A DNA stretch of 64,000 nt from DASTFP01 sp963816855 (GTDB taxonomy: Bacteria; Verrucomicrobiota; Verrucomicrobiia; Chthoniobacterales; Terrimicrobiaceae). The stretch covers positions 1-64,000 of the forward strand of contig CAWFMA010000032.1 in assembly GCA_963816855.1 (NCBI GenBank), written 5' to 3'. The notes below the pieces were generated by a model. The model worked only from the letters and a program-made list of their open reading frames with translations, was not told the DNA's origin and did no database searches. Both the position numbers and the translations under genes were made by a program. This document shows positions 53,470-62,533 of this stretch, piece after piece (the first letter of the stretch is position 1; every line of letters begins with the position of its first letter).

Positions 53470-53961
53470 ATGGCCGGGTCAACATTGCAAACTGAGGGAC
53501 AGAAACAATTTCGCCTCAATCGGCAGGTGCTGATTGTGCTTGGCGCAATGATGATCGCCTTGGCGTTGCCGTTGGGCGGGGTGATTTTGACCTTGCAAAG
53601 CATCGCCGGAAGGCGGGCTCAGGAGCCCGTGCAAAATGCTTCGGAAGGTCTGCAAACCATGCTGGAAGGGATCGCCGACCACAGGCTGGCTCCGCCACAG
53701 CTTTCAGGCAGCGCGATCCGGATCGAAGTCGCTGCAGAGGAGCTCAGACCGCAGAAAGAACGGATCGAAAGGTTGTCTAAGTCCTACGGGGGAATCGCCG
53801 TGCCCACATCGGAAAGCGAGTCGGAGATCCGGCTGCTGATCCGAATTCCCGATGAACACCTTCAGGAATTTCTCAGGGCTGTTCAAAACAAGGAGTCCAA
53901 GCAGCTGCTCGAATCTGGCGGGCTGTTGGAAGTGGTCTTAACCAGGACTGGCTTGGAATGA
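53470..53961 (+). CDS. single-pass membrane protein of unknown function
   Basis: A 163-residue protein with one membrane helix (about 19-43, LIVLGAMMIALALPLGGVIL) and a soluble domain with charged amphipathic segments (VAAEELRPQKERIERLSKSY, IRLLIRIPDEHLQEFLRAVQ). It diverges from lepA with a 31-bp gap. Its stop overlaps the next ATG (ATGA, 53958-53961), so it is translationally coupled to the nucleosidase. No family recognised. Confidence 0.65.
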   Translation: MAGSTLQTEGQKQFRLNRQVLIVLGAMMIALALPLGGVILTLQSIAGRRAQEPVQNASEGLQTMLEGIADHRLAPPQLSGSAIRIEVAAEELRPQKERIERLSKSYGGIAVPTSESESEIRLLIRIPDEHLQEFLRAVQNKESKQLLESGGLLEVVLTRTGLE

Positions 53962-54611
53962 TCGCGGTGGCATTTGCCCTGGAATTCGAGAGCGTCTGCT
54001 TTTGCGCGCGCCACGATCCGCGCCTGCGGGTTGGCGTATGGTTGTTGGGTGCGATGGGCGCGGCAGCCGCGTTGAGCGTCAAACGGATGCTGATCGATAC
54101 GGTTCCGGACCTACTTATCTCCGCCGGATTTGCGGGCGGCCTGCAAGACGGACTCAGGGTAGGGGATCTCGTTCTCGGCCAAAACCAATCCGATCCGAAG
54201 GTGGTGGCGGCCCTTTCGTTGAGCGAGCGGTGGCACACCGGCTGTGTGGCCACAGCTGAAGAAATTCTGGAGCGGGCAGAGGACAAGAAATCCCTTGGAG
54301 AGAAAACCGGATGTCTGGCGGGCGACTTGGAAACGGCACGGATCGTCGAGGTTTGCGCCGAGTTCGGAGTGCCGGTGCTCAGCGTTCGGTGCATAAGCGA
54401 CGCCGTGGAGGATGACCTGCCGGTTCCTGCCCAGATCCTCCTGGATGCTCGAACCGGTCGGCCGAACCCTCTTGCGCTTTTTCGCTATCTGATCCGGCAT
54501 CCGGCTTCCGTAAGCGGCTTCAATAAGCTCTTGAAAAATGCGAGAATCGCTCAATCCGAGCTGGCCAGGGGGCTTGAAGAAATCCTGCCGCAGCTCGTCA
54601 GAATGGCCTGA
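53958..54611 (+). CDS. nucleoside phosphorylase/nucleosidase family protein (MqnB/MTAN-like)
   Basis: A 217-residue protein of the PNP/MTAN superfamily. Marks are VGVWLLGAMGAAAA, LLISAGFAGGLQDGLRVGDL, and GDLETARIVEVCAEFGVPVL with RCISDAVEDDLP, where the Asp is the usual catalytic acid. Such enzymes include futalosine hydrolase MqnB, MTA/SAH nucleosidase and hopanoid-associated phosphorylases. With mqnE and mqnA in the same window a futalosine role is attractive. A squalene-synthase-like gene is also present, so the hopanoid option stays open. Confidence 0.75.
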   Translation: MIAVAFALEFESVCFCARHDPRLRVGVWLLGAMGAAAALSVKRMLIDTVPDLLISAGFAGGLQDGLRVGDLVLGQNQSDPKVVAALSLSERWHTGCVATAEEILERAEDKKSLGEKTGCLAGDLETARIVEVCAEFGVPVLSVRCISDAVEDDLPVPAQILLDARTGRPNPLALFRYLIRHPASVSGFNKLLKNARIAQSELARGLEEILPQLVRMA

Positions 54612-54627
54612 AAAAGCCGGGGAGTGA

Positions 54628-56097
54628 TCAAGGCTGGGGGCTCGCCGGGACATGGCTCAGCTCGCCTAGGCGCTCCCGTAACAGGGTATAAAGAAGAGTC
54701 CGCTGCTCCGCCCTGACTCTATTACGCCTCATGGCTTCAAATACCTTTTCGCAAGCTTTCCGTTTTTCGTCGTCCCACCCCGAAGAGCTGGCCTGGTGTT
54801 GTTCGAGCACGGCCTTGAGCTGACTCGCGTCCAGGGTGGCATCGTCGCGGCGGGCGTGAGATCGATTGACCAGATAGCAAAATACGCCGATTGCCCGATC
54901 CAGCAGGATCCAGGGAAAATTCGCGGCGCGGCACGGCCCGACCGAAATCGTGCTGCCGCCGAATTGCAGATGCTGGCCCGATCCCAGTGAAAATCCTCCC
55001 GGCAATTTGGCCTTCAACTCCGGGCGTCTCTTTCCCATCAGAAAAGAGCCGACGGCTCCGCTGGCCGCCCCGACGATCGTGGGCAGGCCGAGGGAGTGGC
55101 CTGCGGTCGCCAGATCGAAAAGAGCGCCGGCGGCTGCGCCGCCGATTGTCCCGGCAACCACCAGCTGGCCCTCATTTAACCCGAACAAGCGCCAGGTTTC
55201 CTCGCTAAACAATCCCGAATCGATAACCTGATCGAGAACGTGTCCGGGTTTTACCCGGTGATGCTCAAAAAGCTGAATCAATTCCTTGTGCGCACGCGCC
55301 TCACGCTGGCTCACGGCGTCCATGAACCGCCGCTTGAGCCTTTCCCCGATTTCTTTTCGCCGCGAAGAGAGTTCGGATCCCGCGGCCGTCTCACAATGAT
55401 TGAGCGCGTCCTGCAAAAGTTCGACCATGATCTCCGCGCAATCGTCCAAACGTTTCTCCCATTCTTCGCGGAATATCGCGACCGCGCTCATGAGTTGAGG
55501 TTTCCAGCGCTGCTCGATGCCGGCGAGCGTCTCGAGCAACTCCACGCGGTTCGAGAAGCTTGCTTGATGAGCGTCGAACTCCCGCACGGCATTGAAATGC
55601 AAGCCGAGGCGGCGTCTCCATTCGGCCAGGTGGTCTTCAGCTTTAGTTCGATTGATAACCGCCAGGCGCGGCTGGCCCGTGAGCCGAAGAATTTCCATCT
55701 CGGCGACGTGAATTTCGAGGAGTGGTTCCGAGCCGTCCACCACGTAAATGATTCCCGCATCTTCCTCGACGATCGGCTTAAGCAGCCGCAATTCCGCCTC
55801 AAAGTCCGCTTCGTCCTGATGCCGCTTCAGGAAGCTTCGGAACACCTCCAGCGGCTCACTGGCGCGCCCTGCGGGTTCAAGTTCGCGCAAGGCCTCAATG
55901 GCGTTCTGGAAGCCGGGCGTGTCGTAAAACGCAAAGAGATCGCGCAGCCAGAACCGCTGGCAGGAGACGGTTTCTCCAGGCATCGAACTGATGCGCACCT
56001 GATCGTTTTCCGCGAGGGCCGAAACGACGGACGATTTTCCATGATTGACGGCCCCGACAATCGCGAACGTGGGAACGCTCTCGCTCACGAGCGCCAT
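54628..56097 (-). CDS. DUF3482-type GTPase
   Basis: A 489-residue Era-like GTPase. The P-loop is GAVNHGKSSVVSALA, G3 is DTPGF, and G4 is the unusual NRTKAED in place of NKxD. The C-terminal half has a helical bundle and a Gly/Ala-rich, membrane-active stretch (VAGTIGGAAAGALFDLATAG then SLGLPTIVGAASGAVGSFLM). DUF3482 GTPases are regularly coupled to DUF2868 membrane proteins, as here (13-bp overlap). Function of the pair is unknown; membrane remodelling is a guess. Confidence 0.82.
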   Translation of the reverse strand: MALVSESVPTFAIVGAVNHGKSSVVSALAENDQVRISSMPGETVSCQRFWLRDLFAFYDTPGFQNAIEALRELEPAGRASEPLEVFRSFLKRHQDEADFEAELRLLKPIVEEDAGIIYVVDGSEPLLEIHVAEMEILRLTGQPRLAVINRTKAEDHLAEWRRRLGLHFNAVREFDAHQASFSNRVELLETLAGIEQRWKPQLMSAVAIFREEWEKRLDDCAEIMVELLQDALNHCETAAGSELSSRRKEIGERLKRRFMDAVSQREARAHKELIQLFEHHRVKPGHVLDQVIDSGLFSEETWRLFGLNEGQLVVAGTIGGAAAGALFDLATAGHSLGLPTIVGAASGAVGSFLMGKRRPELKAKLPGGFSLGSGQHLQFGGSTISVGPCRAANFPWILLDRAIGVFCYLVNRSHARRDDATLDASQLKAVLEQHQASSSGWDDEKRKACEKVFEAMRRNRVRAEQRTLLYTLLRERLGELSHVPASPQP

Positions 56098-57575
56098 CTT
56101 TCCAGGCCCGCGCGGAGCTCGTGAATTGCCAGAAAATCACGCCAGATCTTTTCCTGGATTTCCAGAGCCGCCGGCGCGGTCCCTTTTTCCGCAAGCAGCA
56201 CGAGAACCTCGATTTTGCCGCCCGCCGCTTTGAGGACCTTTTGCAAGACCAGCGCGATCGCCCGAATCGGCGCACGGCGCGAGCCGATGAGGACCGCGAT
56301 GCCGTCGAGCGACGGGGCCTCCCGGGTGATTCTCGCCAGGGCGGTCTCGTTTCCACTGGGATCGTCGATTCGGAGCGGAAGGACCGGTTTCGCAAGTCGC
56401 CAACCGAACCCTTGGCTCAATCCCGTCTCCACCTCGCCTTCGGGAAGATCGAGTTCCTTGGCAACCAAGGCGAGACAGGTGCCGCCTCCCGCGTTGTGGT
56501 TCGGCACGGGCGGTGTGGCGGGAATTTCCAACCTGGTTGTCTCCGGATGCGCTCGGATAACCGGTCCGGTAAGCCTCCGGAAAAGCGCGTTGGAACTCGC
56601 CTGGTCAAACGAAAAGCGGCCGAGTGCGCGGCGCAGACCTACACCGCACCAGATAAGCAGGACAACCCGAACCAGGAGACCGTAAAAGAACGTCGCATAA
56701 AACAGAAACGGCCACCAGGACGTCGTCGCCGGGGAGGCGAGAGCGGTCATGCCCTCGCTATAGGAGAATCGACTGTGCAAAACCTCCTCGCTGGTCGGGT
56801 GGGCGTTAGGCAGAAACGACCAAGGCGCCGCTATCCAGGAGACCAGCTTGTAAACCGCTGCCGGGCTTGTCTGCAACGTCGACTGCCAGCCGAAAGCAAC
56901 ATCTCTCCCGAATGGGAGCAGGAGCGCCGCGAGCACGCCGATATTGAAAAAAACGCCAAAGACCTGCGTGATCATCAGCAACGGCCAGGCCAGCAATTGG
57001 AACATTTCGCTCCTGCGCCGAATCCCGGCGATCCGTGCCCGAATGTGTTCACGACGGTCCCCCGAGAGGCGATCCAGAGCCGCGCTCATGGACCAAAGCA
57101 ATCCCGCAAGGAGGTTCCGCACGGGATGGAAATTATCGAATAGATCCGTCGTTCGCCTCAGGAGCCAGATTCCCAGCGCCGCGGCCAGGATCAACCACTG
57201 AATCCCGACAGTGCAGGCGAAAAACCACGCCACGTTGACCGGTTCATCGCCCTTGTAGGTCAGCAAAACCGCCGCGGCGACGCTCATCCCAAGCGCACCG
57301 CCGGCCAAGGCCGAAAAAAGGCTCAAGGTCTGCCATGCCGTCAGAAAGTAGTCGCCAAGGCTTTGCTGGACCTGCTTTCGCCGCGCTTCGAGCCAGGCCC
57401 GGAAAATCTCCTGGCGGCTTCCCAACTGCCGCGCTCCGTCGGCACCACGGGAGATCTGCGCGAAGATTTCGTGATCCCTGGCCCGCAACATTGGTTCATC
57501 AACGTCGGCGTCTTCGGCAAGAAACCACTCGAAGTCGATAATGTCGGCGATTTTCCAGGACACAACACGCTCCAT
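56085..57575 (-). CDS. DUF2868 multi-pass membrane protein
   Basis: A 496-residue protein with at least four membrane helices (LSLFSALAGGALGMSVAAAV, WFFACTVGIQWLILAAALGI, VFGVFFNIGVLAALLLP, FLFYATFFYGLLVRVVLLIW) and a C-terminal soluble domain (about 365-490). The N-terminus has FEWFLAEDADVDEPMLRARD. The pattern and its GTPase partner fit DUF2868. I chose ATG 57575; codons to 57647 precede an AT-rich promoter-like area. Confidence 0.82.
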   Translation of the reverse strand: MERVVSWKIADIIDFEWFLAEDADVDEPMLRARDHEIFAQISRGADGARQLGSRQEIFRAWLEARRKQVQQSLGDYFLTAWQTLSLFSALAGGALGMSVAAAVLLTYKGDEPVNVAWFFACTVGIQWLILAAALGIWLLRRTTDLFDNFHPVRNLLAGLLWSMSAALDRLSGDRREHIRARIAGIRRRSEMFQLLAWPLLMITQVFGVFFNIGVLAALLLPFGRDVAFGWQSTLQTSPAAVYKLVSWIAAPWSFLPNAHPTSEEVLHSRFSYSEGMTALASPATTSWWPFLFYATFFYGLLVRVVLLIWCGVGLRRALGRFSFDQASSNALFRRLTGPVIRAHPETTRLEIPATPPVPNHNAGGGTCLALVAKELDLPEGEVETGLSQGFGWRLAKPVLPLRIDDPSGNETALARITREAPSLDGIAVLIGSRRAPIRAIALVLQKVLKAAGGKIEVLVLLAEKGTAPAALEIQEKIWRDFLAIHELRAGLERWRS

Positions 57576-57637
57576 ACCATAGCGCCGCGTCCTTGGCGCC
57601 CAGCAAAAACGGACCCCACGGCATCTCGCGCCGCGGC

Positions 57638-57676
57638 TATTATACATGACATATATTATATGATGTTATAAATATT
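57638..57676. promoter_or_regulatory. AT-rich divergent promoter region
   Basis: A 39-bp block almost without G or C in a GC-rich area, between the DUF2868 gene (start 57575) and trpA (start 57809). The minus strand carries TATAAT at 57655-57660, 80 bp before the DUF2868 start. Two similar 18-bp halves, beginning TATTATACATGA and TATTATATGATG, stand in direct order. A promoter with a possible tandem operator is inferred. Confidence 0.5.
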
Positions 57677-57808
57677 CCGTTTTGGTGGAACGGATTCGGG
57701 CTCGGTGAATAACTTCTTAAGAACTTTCCAACCGATGCTGCGGGAGGCCTCTTCTTGCAGAGATTGGCTTGCCACTTTCGGCGGCGCTGAAGATTGTGCC
57801 TGCGTGGA

Positions 57809-58606
57809 ATGAATGCTCGAATTTCCCGACGTTTTGCAGATCTTGCCGCCGCGCAGTCGAAAGCTTTCGTTGCCTACGTGACGGCCGGCGATCCGTCGAT
57901 CGGAGCTACTCTGGATATTGCCCATGCGTTGGAAGCCGCGGGCACTGACGTCTTGGAGTTGGGAATCCCGTTTTCCGACCCGCTGGCCGACGGTCCCACG
58001 ATTCAAGCCGCGTCGGCGCGCGCGCTTTCGGCAGGAATGACCGTGCGGGGCTCTTTGGAAATTGTGCGTCGCGTCCGTGCAAGCTCAGAGCTTCCGTTGG
58101 TTCTGTTCACTTATCTCAATCCCATCTACGCCTACGGCCTTGAGAAGTTTCTCCGGAACGCGGTGGAGGCCGGCGCGGACGGCTTGCTCGTGTTGGATCT
58201 CCCCCCTGATGAGGCGGATCAGGAGCTTGTTTCTTCTGGCGGTTTGGATCCAATTCGGCTGATTGCGCCGACCACTCTTCCGAGCCGGATGGCCGCGATT
58301 GCTTCTACGGGACGAGGGTTCATCTACTACATTTCGCGCGAAGGTGTAACCGGCGAGCAAAGTGTGCTCTCGGAGACTATTGCCAGCCAGGTGGCCGGGC
58401 TCCGCGAGTGCACGACGCTGCCCATCGCGGTGGGATTTGGAATTTCGACTCCCGCTCAGGCCACGGCCGTGGCGCGGCATGCGGACGGAGTCGTGGTCGG
58501 GAGCGCAATCGTGCGGCAGATCGCCGAGAATGCCAAAGCCGCCGACTTGGCGCAGCGGGTCCACGATTTTGTTCGCCCTCTTGTGCGGGCCGCGAAGTCC
58601 GCCTAG
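57809..58606 (+). CDS. trpA: tryptophan synthase alpha subunit
   Basis: Cleaves indole-3-glycerol phosphate to indole for TrpB. The 265-residue barrel shows FVAYVTAGDPS, then VLELGIPFSDPLADGPTIQA with the catalytic Glu, LDLPPDEA, GFIYYISREGVTG and the phosphate site PIAVGFGIST. ATG 57809 gives the usual N-terminus. It is not beside trpB; instead it leads the dapF-dapA-dapB-folK-panB run, 8 bp before dapF. Confidence 0.96.
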   Translation: MNARISRRFADLAAAQSKAFVAYVTAGDPSIGATLDIAHALEAAGTDVLELGIPFSDPLADGPTIQAASARALSAGMTVRGSLEIVRRVRASSELPLVLFTYLNPIYAYGLEKFLRNAVEAGADGLLVLDLPPDEADQELVSSGGLDPIRLIAPTTLPSRMAAIASTGRGFIYYISREGVTGEQSVLSETIASQVAGLRECTTLPIAVGFGISTPAQATAVARHADGVVVGSAIVRQIAENAKAADLAQRVHDFVRPLVRAAKSA

Positions 58607-58614
58607 TCTTGAGT

Positions 58615-59421
58615 ATGCAACTCGCCTTTAGCAAGATGAATGGCGCCGGGAACGACTTCATCATGCTCGACAACCGAGACGGAAGGTTGGTGCTGGACTC
58701 CGCCCACGTGGCACGGCTCTGCGACCGACATCGCGGCATCGGCGCGGATGGTCTTCTCGTCGTTGAGTCCCCAGCTTACGGGGCGGATTTCCGGATGCGC
58801 TACTACAATGCCGACGGCAACGAGGCGGAGATGTGCGGAAACGGTGCGCGTTGCTTCGCGCGTTTCACCCGAAGGCTCGGCGCCGACATGACTGAGATAA
58901 GTTTCGAAACACCCGCCGGCACTATTCGGGCCTCCTTTCCCCAGAGCGAGGTTTGCGTGGCCATGAGCGATCCCCATTCGCACCGATCGCCAGCCAGTCT
59001 CGAGATCAATGGACGAACGGTGGAGGTACACTTTATAAACACCGGCGTCCCGCATGCAGTCGTCTTCACCGAGAATCTCGACAACGTGGATGTTGTAAAG
59101 GACGGGGCGGCGCTTCGCTATCATCCGGACTTCGCACCGAAAGGCACCAACGCAAATTTCGTCCAAGTCCTCGCCCCGGACTCGGTGGCCATCCGCACCT
59201 ACGAGCGGGGCGTCGAGGGCGAGACGTTGGCGTGCGGAACGGGCGTATGCGCGGCCGCGTTGTTGCAGCATCTTCGCGCCGGCTCAGCGTCGCCCATAAG
59301 CGTCAGAGTTCACGGTGGAGATCTGCTGCGAGTTGGGTTCGAAAGATCCGGCGACAAACTTCACCATGTGACCCTCACGGGGCCGGCAGATTTTGTTTTC
59401 GAAGGAACAATTTCGCTGTAA
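58615..59421 (+). CDS. dapF: diaminopimelate epimerase
   Basis: Converts LL- to meso-diaminopimelate for lysine and peptidoglycan. The 268-residue protein has FSKMNGAGNDFIMLDN, the first catalytic Cys in NADGNEAEMCGNGARCF and the second in ACGTGVCAAALLQ. ATG 58615 starts 8 bp after trpA. The protein is full length. Confidence 0.97.
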   Translation: MQLAFSKMNGAGNDFIMLDNRDGRLVLDSAHVARLCDRHRGIGADGLLVVESPAYGADFRMRYYNADGNEAEMCGNGARCFARFTRRLGADMTEISFETPAGTIRASFPQSEVCVAMSDPHSHRSPASLEINGRTVEVHFINTGVPHAVVFTENLDNVDVVKDGAALRYHPDFAPKGTNANFVQVLAPDSVAIRTYERGVEGETLACGTGVCAAALLQHLRAGSASPISVRVHGGDLLRVGFERSGDKLHHVTLTGPADFVFEGTISL

Positions 59422-59434
59422 TTGTCTAAGCCCA

Positions 59435-60313
59435 ATGTCATTTGCAGGTACACACACGGCCCTGGTTACACCCTTCCGCGACGGCGCCTTCGACCAACGA
59501 GCCTTTGCCGGCCTCATAGAAGCGCAGATCGCAGGGGGCGTGGAGGGAATTGTTCCCGTAGGCACCACAGGGGAGTCTCCCACCCTCACCCATGAGGAAC
59601 ACGCCAAGGTGATTCGATTCGCGGTTGAAACGGCCAAGGGCCGTTGCAAGGTCATCGCCGGCGCGGGCTCGAATTCCACGAGCGAGGCTCTTTCTCTCAG
59701 TTTGCAAGCCGAGAAGCTCGGAGCCGACGCCGCGCTCCTGGTGGCCCCCTACTACAACAAGCCGTCGCAGGAGGGCCTCTACCGCCATTACCGCGCTATC
59801 GCCGAGGCGGTCAGCATCCCGATCGTTTTGTATAGCATTCCCGGCCGCTGCGGGATCGAGATCGGCGTCGAGACGGTGGCGCGGCTCGCAAACGATCTTC
59901 CGAACATCGTGGGAATCAAAGAGTCCGGTGGGAGCGTGGAGCGGGTCAGCCAACTCCGGCACGCCCTGCCCGAGCGGTTTGAAATATTGTCAGGGGACGA
60001 TTCGCTCACTTTGCCCTTCCTGTCCGCGGGCGCCGTCGGAGTCATTAGCGTGGCATCAAATCTGGTCCCGCGTGGAGTGTCGGACTTCGTGCGCGCCTGG
60101 CTGGCCGGCCGGGTCGACGACGCTCAGGCCGCGCACCGGCGGTTCTACCGCTTGTTCCGGGATTTGTTCATAGAGCCAAACCCGGTGCCCATCAAATACG
60201 CCCTCTCCCTCACAGGAGTCATGACCTCCGAGGTCCGGCTTCCGCTCTGTGAAATGACCGACGGCAGCAAGGACAAATTGCGCTCGACTCTCTCCGCTCT
60301 GAACCTCGTTTAA
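59435..60313 (+). CDS. dapA: 4-hydroxy-tetrahydrodipicolinate synthase
   Basis: Condenses pyruvate with aspartate semialdehyde, the entry to the diaminopimelate branch. The 292-residue barrel shows GTHTALVTPFRDG, VPVGTTGESPTLTHEEH and the proton-relay Tyr in APYYNKPSQEGLYRHY. The Schiff-base Lys is in NIVGIKESGGSV. ATG 59435 is 13 bp after dapF and gives the usual start. Confidence 0.97.
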   Translation: MSFAGTHTALVTPFRDGAFDQRAFAGLIEAQIAGGVEGIVPVGTTGESPTLTHEEHAKVIRFAVETAKGRCKVIAGAGSNSTSEALSLSLQAEKLGADAALLVAPYYNKPSQEGLYRHYRAIAEAVSIPIVLYSIPGRCGIEIGVETVARLANDLPNIVGIKESGGSVERVSQLRHALPERFEILSGDDSLTLPFLSAGAVGVISVASNLVPRGVSDFVRAWLAGRVDDAQAAHRRFYRLFRDLFIEPNPVPIKYALSLTGVMTSEVRLPLCEMTDGSKDKLRSTLSALNLV

Positions 60314-60364
60314 AGCGACCATGCACGGCAGAACGCTGCCAATAATTCAAAGCAACGTTTCCCA

Positions 60365-61105
60365 ATGACCCGACTCAGACTTCTCATCAATGGCGCACGA
60401 GGACGGATGGGACAGACAGTCGTTTCTTGCGCAAAGACTGACCCTGAAATTGAAATCGCCGGCCAGATCGATATCGGCGACGATCTTGTTTTAGCGCTTG
60501 CGGATTGCCAGGCGGTCGTCGATTTCTCGCACGCAGACGCCACGGCTGCGGTTGCGCAAAAGTGCGCCGACTCAGGCAAGGTCTTGGTGATTGGAACAAC
60601 AGGCCAGGACAAGTCGGGCCGTCACGCTGTGGAGGAGTCGGCCCGAAAGATCCCGATCGTCTTCGCGCCGAACTTCAGCGTCGGCGTCAACGCGCTCTTC
60701 TGGCTCACTCGCAAGACCACCGAAATCCTCGGGCCGGATTTTGACGTGGAGATCGTGGAAATGCATCACCGCTTGAAAAAAGATGCCCCCAGCGGCACCG
60801 CCAAACGGTTGGCCGAGATCGTCTGTGAGGCTCGAAGCCTCGGATACGAGAATGACGTTCGCCATGGACGCCTGGGCATGGTCGGTGAACGAACGGCAAC
60901 GGAGGTTGGAATGCACGCCCTGCGCGGCGGCGAAGTGGTGGGCGATCACTTGGTCCTCTACGCGGGTATCGGCGAGCGCATCGAACTGGCGCACAAGGCC
61001 TCAAGCAGGGAGACTTTTGCGAAAGGGGCCCTGCGTGCCGTCAAATGGGCGCAAACGCAGTCGCCCGGTCTCTACGACATGCAAGATGTCCTTGGCTTGC
61101 GATGA
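60365..61105 (+). CDS. dapB: 4-hydroxy-tetrahydrodipicolinate reductase
   Basis: NAD(P)H-dependent reductase after DapA. The 246-residue protein has RLLINGARGRMGQTVVSCA, VVDFSHADAT, VIGTTGQDKSG, NFSVGVNALFWLT, then the catalytic His pair and Lys in EIVEMHHRLKKDAPSGTAKR. It lies 51 bp after dapA. Full length. Confidence 0.97.
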   Translation: MTRLRLLINGARGRMGQTVVSCAKTDPEIEIAGQIDIGDDLVLALADCQAVVDFSHADATAAVAQKCADSGKVLVIGTTGQDKSGRHAVEESARKIPIVFAPNFSVGVNALFWLTRKTTEILGPDFDVEIVEMHHRLKKDAPSGTAKRLAEIVCEARSLGYENDVRHGRLGMVGERTATEVGMHALRGGEVVGDHLVLYAGIGERIELAHKASSRETFAKGALRAVKWAQTQSPGLYDMQDVLGLR

Positions 61106-61136
61106 CACATGGCAGGCTCCAGCAAACCTTAACGGG

Positions 61137-61640
61137 ATGCGCGCCGGAATTTCCCTTGGCTCCAATATTGAGCCCCGGCTCATGGTCTTGCGTGCGGCCT
61201 ATCGGGCTATTTCGAGGCTCCACCGCGGACCCCAGCCTCTCCTTTGTTCAAAGGTTTACGAAACGTCTCCCGTGGACTGCCCTCCGAATTCACCGCATTT
61301 CCTCAACGCGGCGCTCGAGTTTTCGACCGACTTGCAGCCGCAGCAACTTCTTACCGAATTGAAGGCAATCGAAACGGATCTCGGCCGAACTCCCGGTGCG
61401 CCTAGAAATAGTCCTCGGACGATCGACATCGATCTCCTTTATCTTGACGACTATATCGTTACCGCATTGGACCTCGTTGTCCCCCATCCCCGAATCTCCT
61501 CGCGTCGCTTTGTTTTGCAGCCGTTGGCGGATATCCGGCCTACGCTGATTCTTCCAAATCTTGAGAAAACGGTTCGCCAACTTCTCGCGGAGCTAGGGAG
61601 CAATGATTCTGCCATCGCGCAACAATACGTAATCAATTAG
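61137..61640 (+). CDS. folK: 2-amino-4-hydroxy-6-hydroxymethyldihydropteridine diphosphokinase
   Basis: Pyrophosphokinase of folate synthesis, 167 residues. AGISLGSNIEPRLMVLRAAY, SKVYETSPVDCPPNSPHFLN, LGRTPGAPRNSPRTIDIDLL and PHPRISSRRFVLQPLADI match HPPK. ATG 61137 is chosen because the family starts at this point; the open frame continues far upstream inside dapB and is not coding there. Confidence 0.95.
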   Translation: MRAGISLGSNIEPRLMVLRAAYRAISRLHRGPQPLLCSKVYETSPVDCPPNSPHFLNAALEFSTDLQPQQLLTELKAIETDLGRTPGAPRNSPRTIDIDLLYLDDYIVTALDLVVPHPRISSRRFVLQPLADIRPTLILPNLEKTVRQLLAELGSNDSAIAQQYVIN

Positions 61641-61651
61641 CTGTCAGGTGT

Positions 61652-62452
61652 ATGTCGAATATTAATACGCTTTATATAAAACAGCAAAATCTGGCGGAGT
61701 CGTTCATTTCCCGGAAACGGGATTCCTGGAAGTTTGCAGCGTTGACCGCTTATGACTATCCCATGGCGCGATTGCTTGATGAATTGGGGCTCGATTTTCT
61801 GCTGGTTGGGGATTCTCTGGGCATGGTCGTTTTGGGTCATCCTGACACAACTAAAGTCACTCTGGATGACATGGTGCATCACACCAGAGCCGTCGCGCGT
61901 GGCGCGCAACGGACGCCGGTGATAGCCGATTTGCCGGCACATACCACTGAGAGCGAAGAGACCGGAATCCATAGTGCGCGCAGATTGGTCGAAGCCGGTG
62001 CCGTCGGGGTGAAGGCGGAAGGTGGAGAAGAGGTATTGCCCGTTATAAGAGCGATTCTGGACGACGGAATTCCGGTACTGGGCCACATCGGAATGTTGCC
62101 GCAACGGATCAATGAGGAAGGAGGCTACAGAATAAAGGGGAAGACTCCGCAGCAGGCGCAAAGACTGATGGAGGATGCGCTTGCGCTGGATCGCGCCGGT
62201 GTTTTCGGACTTGTTCTCGAATTGGTTTCCTCTCCGGCTGCGGAAGCTATTTCAGCGAAAACCCAGGCGCCGACCATCGGCATTGGAAGCGGGCAGGGCT
62301 GTGACGGTCAGATCCTGGTCACTTACGATCTTCTGGGTATGTTTCCATGGTTTACGCCGCGTTTTGTTCGACCCAAGGTAAACGTGGCGTCCCAGATCCA
62401 ATCAGCGGTCAGGGAATTCATTGAGGAATCTCGGTCAGGCTCTGGCGGGTGA
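61652..62452 (+). CDS. panB: 3-methyl-2-oxobutanoate hydroxymethyltransferase
   Basis: Makes ketopantoate from ketoisovalerate and methylene-tetrahydrofolate. The 266-residue protein has LTAYDYPMARLLDELG, LLVGDSLGMVVLGHPDTTKV, VKAEGG, VLGHIGMLPQRINEEGGYR and the catalytic Glu in LVLELVSSPAAEAI. It follows folK by 11 bp, linking folate and pantothenate supply. The matching reductase panE at 33788 is frameshifted. Confidence 0.96.
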   Translation: MSNINTLYIKQQNLAESFISRKRDSWKFAALTAYDYPMARLLDELGLDFLLVGDSLGMVVLGHPDTTKVTLDDMVHHTRAVARGAQRTPVIADLPAHTTESEETGIHSARRLVEAGAVGVKAEGGEEVLPVIRAILDDGIPVLGHIGMLPQRINEEGGYRIKGKTPQQAQRLMEDALALDRAGVFGLVLELVSSPAAEAISAKTQAPTIGIGSGQGCDGQILVTYDLLGMFPWFTPRFVRPKVNVASQIQSAVREFIEESRSGSGG

Positions 62453-62477
62453 TGAGCCTGGCATTGCCGGGAGGGCG

Positions 62478-62497
62478 AACCGCGGATTTCGCGGGTT
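62478..62497 (+). other. short hairpin after panB
   Basis: AACCGCG and CGCGGGTT form a GC-rich hairpin with one bulged G in the 81-bp gap after panB. There is no T-run, so it may be a weak terminator, a processing site or chance. Confidence 0.3.
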
Positions 62498-62533
62498 TAC
62501 CCACTTCGGAAAAGGTGCTAGATCCGACTTGAG

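Noticed and set aside
52068..53495. Plus-strand open frame (475 codons) across lepA
   Set aside because: LepA on the minus strand is complete and highly conserved; the antisense product is compositionally biased.
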